Program-made: the position numbers and the translations under genes
Source of the DNA: Epiperipatus broadwayi
Lineage: Eukaryota; Onychophora; Udeonychophora; Euonychophora; Peripatidae
Length of the DNA stretch: 64,000 nucleotides
Direction of reading: 5' to 3'
NCBI GenBank assembly: GCA_028023455.1
Contig: JAQFVV010000111.1
Coordinates: 3,271,443-3,335,442 of the forward strand
The notes under the pieces: generated by a model
The model's database searches: none
The model's input: the letters and a program-made list of their open reading frames with translations, nothing else
Told to the model about the DNA's origin: nothing
Shown here: piece by piece, positions 1 through 11,912 of the stretch
Position numbering within the stretch: the first letter of the stretch is position 1
Layout: each line of letters opens with the position of its first letter

Positions 1-120
1 AACACCACCTTAACTGATCCCAGAATGGGTTACATAATTGTCGGTTGATTAACCGACCAAGCTATCCTAAGTTTAATATATATAAGAAAATATAATTTTT
101 AATAAAGATTTATTTACTGA

Positions 121-778
121 ACGTATGTGGAATTATTTCTCTAAATTATATATATAGAGTCGTCACGCGACACATCAAAAGTTATTTAAATTTATGAGAT
201 ACGTTTAATTAGAACATAACATTAGATACAGATATTTATAGGCTTGAGCTTTTTGAAAAGAGGGATTAATATGAAGTGATGCGGTGTTAGCATAATGACC
301 GAATATTTGCGGATCCAATACTTTGAGGTGCTTTATCATATTATAGAACAGTCTAGCCGACTTGCCACCCCACATTTTGTGGAATCGGTTGACAAAGGGA
401 TTGCAATGGGCCGAACTTTGCCGGAATTTTCCCATGCATTGCTACGTGAGCATATATATGGTCCAGGGACATTCATCGCCCTGTTTACGACCTGGAACGA
501 AAATGAGACGACTCGAGGATTCCGATGCACATCTCTAGATAAAGCTTAATAACATGAGTGTGTCCTATGCTAACAACGCTTTGGGGTGGACTAATAACTA
601 GTCAAATAACTACAATTAAGCATATAACCTATAATGATAACATCAAAGATAATGGTATGATCTTATTTATTAAACATAGTTTAAAGATATTGTTAAAAAA
701 ATATTTTTAAATACCAATGAAAGTTCTAAATCCCATCCCCCCTTTCATTACACTTATTTAATAAAATTCCACATACGT
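121..778. repeat. 14-bp inverted pair inside LTR-A copy i
   Basis: The 14-mer ACGTATGTGGAATT at 121-134 is repeated exactly in reverse complement at 765-778. The identity does not extend beyond the 14 bases. It could be a remnant of short terminal inverted repeats of an inserted element, or chance. Confidence 0.3.
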
Positions 779-1564
779 ATAACATAGTATACAATTAAGT
801 CTAAGGTGTGCTTTACGAAAAATATTTATATATATGTTTAGATGGGCGAGAATAAAGACATAAAAAGTAATATATATAGTGAATATATTTGTTTGCATTA
901 ATATTGCGCTCTTACGAAGATTATTAACATTGTATAAATCGTAAACTTATCAAAGGTGAAACTTTATTTCTCCCTCTGTTGTTTATGCAAAAGTATAATA
1001 ATTAATAAAACATGTTTTTTTTTAATAATCTTCTCCCAACCTAGCAAGCTTTATAGTTTTAAAAGTAAAAACAAGCTAATTAAAATTAAGTGTTACTCCT
1101 ATCTAATGCAAGGAGCTAAGGTAAAAATAACTATACTGGCGGGGGTGGGAGTTCATTGGAATGTCATTTAGCATTTAAAATATATATATATTAGACAAAA
1201 TATTATTAAAATAATTGCCGCATTAAATTAAAAGTGAAAGAAATTACGAGGCTAATCGAAAGGGTTATAGAATAAAATGACTATAACGAAGTTACAAATA
1301 ATTAATATTAAATTCTTTCATATTTTAAGTTAATCAGGAGAAAGTTGTGAGTTCATAAAGGCGGCACTTTATAGCGTTACCTTTGGAAAGCAAGTAGCAG
1401 ATCACCGGTTGGTTTTCATGGTATAGCAGCAGGTTCGCAGATGTTCATCATTAGTGGCAGGCTAGCTGGAGTTGAGTTGGCCTGGTCTTGGAGAAAAGAT
1501 ATTTCTTGAAAAATTTGAGTGACGTAGATTCGTTCGGCGGATGCCTTACGAATCTGCGTACTCT

Positions 1565-1597
1565 CCACTGATGATTGAATTTTGGGTCCTATTTATA
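1565..1597 (-). promoter_or_regulatory. TATA box plus TCAGT initiator
   Basis: On the minus strand TATAAATAGG occupies 1597-1588, and a TCATCAGTGG initiator-like motif occupies 1574-1565. The initiator A is 28 bases from the first T of the TATA box. That is the usual Pol II core-promoter spacing, and TCAGT is the arthropod/invertebrate-type initiator. The same position in other LTR-A copies also carries a TATA box (8021, 55650, 48141), which supports a real element promoter. Confidence 0.55.
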
Positions 1598-1751
1598 TGA
1601 CTCGTTTATCTCAGGAATGTTATTAAGTTGTAACACCTACGGCTATAAAATAATATTGCAAAACAGCTTTTTTTTAGTAAGGAATTCTCCTTTATTAATC
1701 AGGTAGTGTAAAACAATGCAAACAGATTAGTATTTTTGAAACAATTGTTCT

Positions 1752-1780
1752 AAATCTATTTCTGACTCAGAAATAGATTT
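1752..1780. repeat. Perfect 14-bp hairpin in LTR-A upstream part
   Basis: Arms 1752-1765 and 1767-1780 are exact reverse complements around a single C. The surrounding TTTTTGAAA..ATTGTTC block recurs in inverted orientation at 48015-47963, which has its own 16-bp hairpin. Both lie about 150 bp upstream of the TATA box of their element. Confidence 0.7.
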
Positions 1781-1800
1781 TACCAAACGATAAGTTTTGT

Positions 1801-4672
1801 TATTGAAATTTATTTAATTTTCTAGTAGAGATTATAATTTAATCATGCTAATTGATTCTAGTTTACCAAGCCGATTGCATTATTCCACTCGCCATTACAT
1901 TCATATTTTTAATACATAAAATTTTAAATATACATTTTCATATAACATATACAAACCTAAATATTAATTTATACTTAATCCCCCATCACTTTTAATATAT
2001 ACATGTGATTTACGCACATATAAGACCTATTAAAATTATATGAAATATTATTGATTTATTTAATTTAAGATTATTAAATCTCTTGTTAACGTTTATTTTG
2101 ACTACAATTTTTTAAAAAAAATTGAAACAAATAGGTGCGTATATATACGTAGGACTGGGATTTGAATCCAGTTTGTTGGTGAGGGATAGAATAGGACTGT
2201 GAAACGTAATTTGAACCTCAGATTCCGTTTCAATATATATGGAGATCATAAGTAAAACAGTTCACTTAATGATATAAACAACAATGGAGAATTACATTAT
2301 TAACATGATATTTCACTGCACATACATTGCCATATATAATATTTTTAGCCACAGAATTTGTGTTAGAAATAATAAAGACATTTTAATGCTTTGTCAAATA
2401 TTGAGAAAGACTGAATAAAAATGAATTTGAAAGAAGGAAGTGAAGTGAGAAAAATGAGAAATATTATGAAACTAAATTAGAAGACATGGTCTAACTAGAA
2501 ATATAGGGAAGATGACAATGATATGGAATAAAATGTTGCAACCATATCTCTATCTTGTCAAGTACTATCACATTAATAAAATTATTTTAATTCCACTTTT
2601 AACAGTTTATTTAGGTAAAAACAGTACAAATAAGATGATGAATAGAATGGTTATTGTAAACTAGGTATAGAGTGATTGAAACAAATATATATCAAGAATG
2701 TAAAGAATTTTAGTGTTATTTCAAAGAAATAACTTTTTTTTTGTTATTGATTAAAAATTATGAAATAGTGAGTTTATAATAAGTGGTTAAATGGGAATGA
2801 AAGGTTTTTCAAGTATCTAACAAATCTGGATTGCCATCATGAATAAAGGAATATCTTTATAAGAAGATGTTAGAAACACTACAGTATAACTTTGGGTCAG
2901 ATTTTTTACATTCTAAAATTAGAGAAGAATATGAGATTTGTATTAAATATTCTTCAGAATATAACAATATCTTAAATGTATATCAATGCTTTAATCTCTT
3001 TAGCATGGCTACAGAATCAAATGTCTTGCATAATGTACAAATCCAAAACATAATGACATTTTATATTCATTAGTCCTTACTATAACTTGTCTGAATACCT
3101 GAATGTAATTCTTTGCTTAAATATATCTAGCTTTTTTGGTTGGTTATTTCCAAAATTCATTATAGAAATGTAATTATTTTTGTAAAAACTTTATATGGAA
3201 CTGATAGATGACTGATATGTCAGTAATTTCTAACATATTTTTGCCACTTTTTTAAATATATCAATATTATCACTACATCCATCCAATTATCTGGTACATC
3301 TTTATCCTTTAGACATTTGGTCTCTATACTTTCCCTTATATATTTAAATTGCAATTGACCATAGAACATGGTTATATCAATCCAGAGATGAGTACGATTA
3401 TAAAATGAATTTTCTATGTGAGGATTGATTAATTAAGAATCTTAAAGCAGAGAATAAAATGATAGGTTTATGTAGGAGTATTCTAAAATAAAATTTGATT
3501 ATGCAAATACCAAAGAGCACTGGTATTATTAATTGAGATAATTTTAAAGCAGCATAGTTTTGACTATGTTTTTACTAATGAATGTAAAAAAAAAACATGT
3601 AAACAGAAATCACATAATCAAAGAGTATCCATGTAATTTGAGTAAGCATCATCTATTTAGATAGAATGCAAGAAGAAAAAGAATAAAACCCTTTAAAATA
3701 AAGAAAATGTGTAAAATAAAGAATAATATAGAGCACAAAAAGAATAACCATCAATCAGAGATAAACAAATTAAAATTTAAGAAATAATAAATAAAGAATT
3801 ACAGTTATTAAAGGATTAAAAAGACAATAGGTAGATAAAGTGTAGCTAGAATTGGTGCCTGTAAAATAGAAAGCAATGCAACTGGATCAACAATAAATAA
3901 AAGATAAAATACAATAAATATTAATAGGGGAAATAGAATGAGTTATTTTACTTTAGTTATCTACATATTATTGTAATTTTAAAAAAAAAGAAATATATTA
4001 ATTACAGAAATATTTTTTATTCATATTTATAATTTTGAAATTATAATTAAATAAAATATCTATTAGTTAGGAAAAAAAGTGAATTCTAAAAAATAGCTTT
4101 CAGAATTTTAATAGCATTTATATTGTTAAAAAGGAATTTAATCATGAGATAAAAGTGCTTAAATTTGTCAAATAAGCATATTGTTTTATGGTATAAAAGA
4201 GTGATTAATTGAAAAAAAAAATACTCATGTTTTACAATTTCTAAAAATGTGAAACACCATTTTTCCCCCCAGATTGTTTGCATTTCAATTAACTTAAAAT
4301 TTATATTTAGCAGCAATCCAATGTGCTTAGAGACCCATTGATGTTCTTTAAATGAATGAGCAATTCCCTAGCTGAATTCAAATACCAGTAATCTAGTTAA
4401 TGTTAAAAATATTTTTGTATAAAATTGATGCTCAAAATTGAAAGTATCTACAAGTTATAATACTAAAAAATGTTAGTATTTTCAATCATGATTTAAAGAA
4501 GCAGTGAAATTAAAATTATATGGTAATTGGTATGAAAGCTTAAATTTTATAAGCATCAATAATAAATTAAAATATAATATTTATCAATTCTTTTTAAGGC
4601 ATACGCTTAATTAAACTTTTAAAATAATTTTTTTAAATGTTTTTATCGTTAATTAAATAAAATTGTATTTAT
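1801..4672. other. AT-rich stretch without a recognised gene
   Basis: Long A/T-rich sequence with no open frame of coding character. Near 2150-2230 a GGGATTTGAATCCAG segment resembles a tRNA T-arm/B box in reverse and may be a worn SINE, but the A box is not convincing. A 68-codon frame at 2867-3073 has no recognisable motif and AT-driven composition, so it is not called as a gene. Confidence 0.5.
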
Positions 4673-4673
4673 A

Positions 4674-4763
<90 letters not shown>

Positions 4764-4927
4764 TTTCTATATGTCATAGCATCGGCTATGATTGTATTTG
4801 TAATTATTATTATTATTTTTTCCATATGTCATAGCATTGGCCGGGAGGCGAACCTATAACAACCGTCTGCAACCAACTGCTTGCTTGCAAGGCGGCTGCG
4901 CTGATCTCTTGGCTAGCAATGCTTGAC
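4673..4927 (-). mobile_element. SINE-D copy a, tRNA-derived, with long (TTA)n tail
   Basis: Read on the minus strand from 4927. A tRNA-like head comes first: the GCTAGCCAAGAGATCAGC A-box region, then an anticodon-like arm with loop CTTGCAA, then the B box TAGGTTCGCCTCCC. The 3' body CCAATGCTATGACATATGG follows, then a short A run and TAA repeats. The tail is duplicated: a second CGATGCTATGACATATAG block near 4770-4790 is followed by about 90 bp of pure TAA (TTA on the plus strand, 4673-4762). The same architecture recurs at 62161 and 63749. SINE status follows from the internal Pol III boxes plus the simple-repeat tail. Confidence 0.75.
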
Positions 4928-7539
4928 TATTTATAATTATTTTTCTTATAATTTTAGTTTTAACACAAAAAAATAAAAGTAAAAATGTGTTTAGACATTT
5001 TTTCAAAACAAAATGAAATGATTAAGATTAATAAGGATTAAGAAAATAAAATTTTTGCAAAGATAGATGTAAACTTAAACATGAAATGATTATCAGTTTT
5101 TGTTCAGACTTGAAAATATTGCTGACGTCATTAACTTTGCATTTTGATATTATATTAAATGAATTATTATTTTTCTAATTTACAATACTAACGATTCTAC
5201 TTTGATTAGAAAATTTCACAAAAGAATACCTATTACTATCTGAATAAATATGTTTCAAAATTAAAACTTTTATATTGTGTTGACATTGCATATTTAGTAT
5301 TTTGTCAGAATAATTTTTATCATTGAAATAATAAAAGATAAATGATCGGGGAGGGGAGGGGAAGGAGGGAGATAATCAAGTGAGCACATTCACATAGTAC
5401 ACTGAATTTGAATTCATTATATACATTTGTATAACGAATTCTTTCTTATTTTCTGTCTTTTCATAATTGTAATAATTTTTGTTAATTGTTTTTGTTGATA
5501 TCTAAATGGGTATAGCCTAGGAAAAGACCACCTATAAAATAAATAAAAGAAATAAAGAAATTTGTAAGTGTGATGCAGAGAAGAGGAGCTAAAATCAGAG
5601 AAACTGGATTAAACTAGGAGATATTTTCATCCTGCATTGGATTAATAATGATTGAAAATGTGATGATGATAAGTTTAAAATTCAATTGTATTTTATGTAT
5701 GTATATATACGTTTAAAATGTCTATACTGTCTGTATATGTGTTCAATATTTATAAAAATGTTTGGAACCGAAATGATCTGGATATTATAATGGAACCGTA
5801 TTTTAAAGACAGTCTGAGTTCATAATGTCTTTCTCAATATTATTTAAAAAGCAATAAAAATAGCAGATAAAATATTGTATGGTTTAAAGGTATCATTTTA
5901 ATTAGACTGCAGTTTAGTTCTTTAGATCAAGTTACAAATCAAACTGAAAGTATAAAAAATATTGCTAGTAGAATTGTCCCAGAAGAGCAAACGTTAGAAC
6001 CAACCAATTAGCTAAATGGAAGTATAACAAACTCTAAGTAAAGCATGTGAGACTACCAACAGAATGTCAAGATCACTCATAATAACGAAGAACATTTAAC
6101 TGACTGTTTACTCTTTTTTCTGCTTTATGAAAAGGAAGAAAAATAAAACAATCCATTATATCAGCTCAGGAAAAAAAATCCACGTATTTTTGAAGTTATA
6201 TGTGTGTGTGCGTATGTTAAGTCATTTATTTGAAGATAGACTGATATAATTTGAGTTCTGTGACTAAGCATAACCCATGATCATTATTAATGGCAATTTA
6301 TCAATTTTTGCAACTTTTATTTATTCATATATATTAAACGCCATTATGAAGTGAATGTGCATGCGTATATATATATTATGCATTATAAAGTTTGGCTATC
6401 CATAAACAGTTCGCACACATGAGAGGCTCACGACGTATATATAATAAGTTATGTGCACTTAATTTTGTTTATTAAAATTTGGTTTGATTTGCATTACAGT
6501 ATATTTTAAAGAGTATCTTCTTTCAAAACATTTCAGCAAGATTCCCGTTTTGTCTCAGCGGTATATCTTCCTAGAAAAAGCATTTCTGCTACTATAGAAT
6601 AATATTAGAAATATAATTACTGCGTAAGAGAATTGAAAACATTTTCTCAAAAATAATTGTACAAAGATATTAAACACCTTGAATATTAGAACAACAATAG
6701 GACAATATTTCAAAGATTAAGACGGCAAAAAATAACATAACAAACATCACCTATTTGTTTCAAAAAATTATATTCATATATCAAATTTATATTCTATAAA
6801 TTACTTTAGTGATATAAGAATAAATATTATATATCATTTATTTATTTAGCCATATATTTTTGACATCTTAACTATTAATAAAATATCAAAAATAAACAGA
6901 AATAAATTCCAATCAGGAGATAGAATCACCAATGTTTTGTTAAGTTCACCAATGTTTTGTTAAGTTCTTCAGTTCTGCTCCCACCATAGCAGTTATTCAT
7001 TATGTGTTTCCCAGTGTGTCTTTTCCGACATTTAGGCAGAACAGTAAATAAAAAATTACATTAGTGAAGCAAGTTAGTTGTCCTAAATCTCTTGGTGAGA
7101 CTTTAGCTCCATCTAGTAAGATTAAATCAGCTGGCTAGGAATATCATTAGAATTCTATATTTATTCATAATTCTTTGATTATATATTTTTGGTTTAAAGG
7201 GGGAATCTTTATTTGAGGTAAGTTTAAGGTCGTGAAAATTCTTAAATTATTGGTGAGTCCAATTTATCTAATAGCTTTTTATACATATTCTGTTACGTAT
7301 ATAGTGCAGCCTATGTATGTAATATTATAAAGAAGGAGCTATTCCTCCATCCATGTGCTTTACAAATGTTCTTGCACTCACCCATGAAAATATACTTTAA
7401 ATTCATAAGTGTATACTTATACTTAAGCTTATTTTATATATAAACCAGACATTGCTCACTGTGTTGAAATCAGCGCTTGAATCTATTATGTGCATGAATT
7501 ATATATTGTTAATTTAATTGGATAATCTGTTCGATGTAT
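4928..7539. other. AT-rich stretch without a recognised gene
   Basis: No coding segment is recognised. Notable small items are a G-rich run at 5348-5369 (listed separately) and a 20-bp tandem duplication near 6928-6967 (caccaatgttttgttaagtt twice). Confidence 0.5.
5348..5369 (+). other. Potential G-quadruplex
   Basis: Four G runs, GGGG-A-GGGG-A-GGGG-AAGGA-GGG, fit the standard G3+N1-7 pattern inside otherwise very AT-rich DNA. No gene is next to it. Structure formation is inferred only from the pattern. Confidence 0.5.
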
Positions 7540-8020
7540 TGTAACGAGCACAGACGTTCGTTACATTGTTGTTTTTTTAATTTTTATTTATTAAACATGA
7601 AAGTAAATTAAAAAGTTCGCATTTAAAAATTTTCTTTAAGAATTAAAAATTGAAATTAAATATCAACTTAAACTCTTATATATTAAATCGCACAGATAAT
7701 GAAAAATTATTAAAATAAAAATTTATTAAAGAAAAAGTATTTTAAAACTAAATTTTAAAAAGATTTGGAGATAAAATTATATCTTTAAATTTATCTTTAA
7801 ACATATTTTTGATTTGGAAAACAGGTTAATTAATCAGAAATGGAAATGATTGTTAATTAGTTAAATGTAAACCAGCCTTGGCATTTAAATGTAAAAACAC
7901 CGGTCAGATAACAAAACAATAGAAACTTTCAGCAAATGAAATAAATCCATTTGGAAATCGGACCTCAACGAAAAGGATCATCTCATTGATGACGTAATGT
8001 TAAGTCAATCCTTCGAATAC

Positions 8021-8030
8021 GTATAAAAGG
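8021..8030 (+). promoter_or_regulatory. TATA box of LTR-A copy ii
   Basis: GTATAAAAGG, preceded by a conserved GATGACGTAATG block near 7988 (CRE/AP-1-like TGACGTAA). The block is matched by TGACGTCTTG at the equivalent place in copy iii. Confidence 0.5.
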
Positions 8031-9680
8031 AAAAATTTTGGAAATTATTAATTAGTGACTAGTTATTGATGATTATTACGATGTAACAGCTAGGTGTTAG
8101 TGCTGAGGGGATTGAAAAAGATGCACAGCTTCAATCCCTTCAGTTCTGTTAAGAAAGGAAGAAAAATGAGCCATCATTTCTACATTGAGGACCAACTACA
8201 CTAAAAAATCTCCGGATGGATAAATAAATCGGCCAACAGGATACCAATCTTCGGACGACGTGGGAATTCACGTTCAAACGGCAAGGAATATATGAAGATG
8301 AACTATTTAAATAACCGTAAGAACTTTAAAATTTATGAACAGTAAATTAAAAACTTTCCAGATTTAAATAATTGCAATATTATTCTATCTGACCGATATT
8401 ATTTATTAATTAGTTATAATTTTGTTTAATGTATTTATTTTGTAAAATCATTTCCATTTATTTATTTTTTGTTCTTTAAGTTTTATTATGATTTTTGTTT
8501 TCCGTTAAGTTAAATTATATAAATGTTAAACTTAAGTCTGGCGTGAATGGCTGTATAGATTTGTAAAGTTATATTAGGGGAGGGTAATCTTAGGTTATTT
8601 GTTTCGTGGTTAAATTGGGTCAATGGATTGGATATATTGGTGTGATTAGTAGATGTAATATTGATTCACCACGGGCAGAATCAATATTACACCGCACACT
8701 TCCATTTGCCTATGGAAGGAATTATAAGTCGGATACCGCAGTTCCTTTCTAGGGAGTTTTTGTTTTACTGCTCTTCTTTAGAGATAGATGTAATATTCCT
8801 ATCTCATAAGAGGCAATTTCTTCTTTTAACCTTTTGTGCTGTCGTTATTTTATTACATTGAATACATCGATATATCAGATGAATTGATGCCAGTTTGACT
8901 ACAATTTTAGCCTAAGGTTAAATAGGGATAGAATATTTTAATTTCAATGCAAATCTATGTAGTATTCATGCTCGACCCTAAATAAAAATGCATTAAATTT
9001 AAGTTGTTTATAGATGCTTGCATGGATTGTTTATCGGTTAACTATGTTTTGCGTTTCATATTTGATCAAAATATATAGACATTCGATAAATAATGATACC
9101 TTACGAGTGAGTATCTAAAATGTATTTATTCGGATGTCTTTTAAGTTATTGGTGACAATGCAAGTATCTTATGGTGAATACTATTGGGTTACATATAAAT
9201 TTCCCTCCGCAATTGTCAGTAATCAATAATTTTATATTTTGATCGCTTATGTTTACTTTGGAATGTTTTTAACCGTGTAATCTATGTAACCGATCTATAG
9301 CAACTTATTATAACAAGCTTTTATAATCCCATCTGTGCGAACTTAATTAAAATGTAAACTTATAATATAATAGAAATTAAAATGTAAATTAAAATCTAAG
9401 GTAAAGTTAAAAATAATGTTAAAATGTAAAACTAATACTAAAATAATTTTAAATCTTATATATATGTGCATAAATAAATGTTTGTATGTTAATTACTGGC
9501 AGTGGCTTATTTTATTCCTTTTTTTATATATACTCTTAGATTATCTTATTAAATCTCTGCTATTCCACTGAGCTAGTGACATGGGCTAACGACCGGAATC
9601 AAAATAAAAAAAAAAAATTTTTTTTTTTTGACTTAAGTATCTGCCTACTTTATAAATTTTTCTAGGTTCAAATGCCTAGA

Positions 9681-9688
9681 TGGCGCCC
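9681..9688 (+). promoter_or_regulatory. tRNA-Lys-type primer-binding-like site
   Basis: TGGCGCCC is complementary to the 3' end of animal tRNA-Lys, a common LTR-retroelement primer. It sits at the far end of LTR-A, and the identical octamer (minus strand) is at 54192-54199 in copy iii. The downstream bases (CGTAGTGCAG) do not extend the tRNA match well, and the preceding bases are not CA, so the assignment is tentative. Confidence 0.35.
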
Positions 9689-9690
9689 CG

Positions 9691-10379
9691 TAGTGCAGAT
9701 TACGTTAGTCGATTTCTCCGGATCATTACAGTATAGATTAGACAATGTTTCTTGTTGTTAATTGGTGATAGCAATCTGTGTTAATAGAATTATAAATTAC
9801 ATATAATAAAACAGGATTTGTTGCTATGTATATAAAAAGAAATTATTTTTTTGTCAGTATGAAAAATTTTAACTCAACTTTCAGATAAGCCAATTTATGA
9901 TAGTTTATGTATTTATAAAATTAGATGTGAAGCAAAAATAAAATAGGTATAATGCAATAACCGAAGTTAACTTTATAATAATTCTGTGATATTACTAACA
10001 TGCTTTAGATATAAATCATTTAATAAAATCAATAATAATCATTTCACTATGTTCTTTACAAATATCCATTAATATATTTAAAGAAACAAACAAATTCTTT
10101 AACGCATTTTTTCATTTCAAATCTTGTTTTTTTTTTTAATGAATCATTTTTTCTTTCAGTTTTCATCCAATGTTTGGACCATATTATATGATCTTTCTTA
10201 AGAATTGATTATTCCTATAGAATATATGTATATAAATATATTTTTACAAAGAATTTCCAAAACAGCACAATAAAAAATACTTTAAGGTATAAATTACCAC
10301 TTTTTTCTTGTTTACTTTGCTATCATGCCTACAACCTTCTACATTTTATAGTGTTTCATTAAAATAGTATTTTTAAAAT
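9691..10379. other. AT-rich stretch without a recognised gene
   Basis: No coding, RNA or repeat feature recognised apart from short homopolymers. Confidence 0.5.
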
Positions 10380-11215
10380 GTATGTAGAAGTTATTGAAAA
10401 TCCCCAATAAGCTATATATAAACTAATATAATTCTATCGCTAAACAAAAAAGTACCACTAAACCCATCTGTATTTTAACTTGGATGTACATAAGCATTCA
10501 ATTTGTTGACATATTAGAAGGCAGAACATGAATTATATATAATAAAGTAATTTCAGGACAACTATAATATAATCTGATATCATTATAACTAATTAGAAGA
10601 TTTAACAACTTCTAAACATATAATTAATCTTCAGTTAATAGATGTAAATATAACTTGCAATAGTGAAAATTGCCAGTGAGCTGTATATAAACTAAGACCA
10701 TTCTGTCAATAAATAAAAAAGGACAGTGTTGATCTACCTGTACTTTAGCTTGGATTTTATATAAGCATTCAATTTAAATATAGTTTTATTAATTGAATAT
10801 TAATTTAATATTCAAAACTTGTTAAATGTGAGGCTTAATGATTAGTTATTATGATTTCATAATAGTTTACAGATGATCCAAGCTAAATTACAGATAGATC
10901 CAACCTATACTTTTTGATTTATTGATGGATTTGTCTTAATTAGCATATAGTTTGCTGGTGTTTTTCAGTAGCTTCTGCATCAAGCTCATCTATATTTGAG
11001 TTATCACAATTTATATTTACATTTATTAACTGAAGATTAATTTAATATTCAGAGGTTATTAAAAACGAGGATCAATCTTTTCCTCTGATACAAGTGAGTT
11101 CATTCTACTTTTTTATTTATTGGTGGTGGTATATTACTTTATATATAACTCAATGAGAGTTTTCAGTAGCTTCTAAATAAATTTCACCTAATTTGAACTT
11201 TCACAATTTATAATT
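10380..11215. repeat. Imperfect fold-back with internally repeated units
   Basis: Two related direct units, about 10380-10510 and 10590-10810, each hold a TATATAAACTA...ATTCTRTC...AAGCATTCAATTT block. They are followed by inverted versions at about 10860-11050 and 11080-11215. The best-preserved arm pair is ATTAATCTTCAGTTAATAG near 10624 against its complement near 11020-11045. No protein is encoded. The structure looks like a worn, rearranged inverted-repeat element. Confidence 0.6.
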
Positions 11216-11375
11216 AATTAAAAAATTAAAATATAAAAAGATGTAAGAACTTAGGAAAGTAAGGAAGAAGTTAAAAACATTATAATTTATGACATAAAAT
11301 ATTTTTTTATTATATTATTTATGGAAATTTTTTTAAACCTATACTTTGTAAATATGTTTTGTAATGATGGTGTTT

Positions 11376-11912
11376 TAGTTGTATTTATATGTTGGATTAT
11401 TTCCATCATCTAATATGAGTATTGAATGTCTTTAGAAAAATTTAACTTTATTTAAATATTCCAAATACATTCAACTGTTAGTAACCTCATGCAAAGTAGT
11501 ATATGCACAGACATTTCAAGAGATGTTATTCTCCCCTCTTCTTCAGATGTTGCTGGCCTGGCCAGTGACAATACTATCATGGGAATGAAGCCTGAAACTC
11601 TTAGATTCTTGGGTATTCAACTGTAAGGTAATGCTTTAACCAACTGTTGGTTAGAGTATTACTTTAAAATCCAATATTCAAGAATCTAAGGGTCCAGGTT
11701 AAATATTCCCAAGTTAGTACTGTCCCAGATCAGGCCAGCAACATCTAAAGAAGAGGGGAGTATAATATCTCCTCAAATGTCTGTGCATATATGCTATTAC
11801 TAACAGTCAAATGTATTTGGAATATTTAAATAAAGTTAAATTTTTCTAAAGACATTCATTACTCATATTAGATGATGAAGATAGTCCAATATATAAATAC
11901 AACTTTAGCAAA
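11376..11912. mobile_element. Two SINE-A copies head to head (palindrome)
   Basis: A nearly symmetric palindrome of about 537 bp centred on 11645, where taaccaac-t-gttggtta is exact. From the centre outward each arm reads as a tRNA-derived SINE. The head is TTGGTTAGAGTATTAC (A-box-like), then about 35 bp later GGTTAAATATTCCC (B-box-like). The body then passes CAGCAACATCT and AAGAAGAGGGGAG, ending near TAAATACAAC. The minus arm covers 11645-11376 and the plus arm 11645-11912. A third, single copy lies at 36175-35870 (minus) and defines the unit length independently. Confidence 0.7.

Larger units (their letters stand above)
1..1800 (-). mobile_element. LTR-A copy i, LTR-like element, cut by window edge
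   Basis: A patch of higher GC than its surroundings, read on the minus strand. It matches the other LTR-A copies in several ordered blocks. A hairpin-bearing upstream segment lies near 1790-1725. A TATA/initiator promoter follows at 1597-1565. A GC-rich transcribed-leader-like block runs 1560-1340. A block near 330-200 has the TATGCTA...CATATTA motif seen in the plus copy near 8850 and the minus copy near 54690. The short reading frames here (minus 435-205 and minus 530-336) are parts of this leader and are interrupted between copies. I see no gag or pol domain. The low-coordinate end, where a primer-binding-like site would be expected, lies outside the window. The LTR identity is inferred from promoter layout and repetition. 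Confidence 0.5.
7540..9690 (+). mobile_element. LTR-A copy ii, full-length LTR-like element
   Basis: The most complete plus-strand copy. It starts TGTAACG at 7540, as copy iii does. It has GTATAAAAGG at 8021, 481 bp in (copy iii: about 489 bp). A GC-richer leader follows (8080-8900), then the TTAATTACTGGCAGTGGCTT block near 9488. The GAGCTAGTGACATGGGC block lies near 9571, and the element ends at AGGTTCAAATGCCTAGA immediately before TGGCGCC at 9681. Blocks keep the same order in copy iii over about 2 kb, although the copies are clearly diverged. The frame starting at 8661 (L/M-I-H-H-G-Q) matches an HHGQ segment in copy iii. No gag, protease or RT was recognised, so this is probably a solo LTR or a non-autonomous element. 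LTR identity is an inference. Confidence 0.6.

Noticed and set aside
205-549. Overlapping frames on both strands at the left end (84, 76 and 64 codons)
   Set aside because: They sit in the LTR-A leader and no frame is conserved across copies; not called as separate genes.
2867-3073. 68-codon plus-strand frame
   Set aside because: AT-driven, no motif, no second copy seen.
7540-7565. Short complete LTR (TGTAACGA...TCGTTACA)
   Set aside because: Only 26 bp between the ends; more likely the start of LTR-A with a chance inverted repeat.
9541-9580. tRNA gene on the minus strand (CTAGCTCAGTGG A-box-like)
   Set aside because: No B box at a proper distance on that strand; the block is a conserved part of LTR-A.
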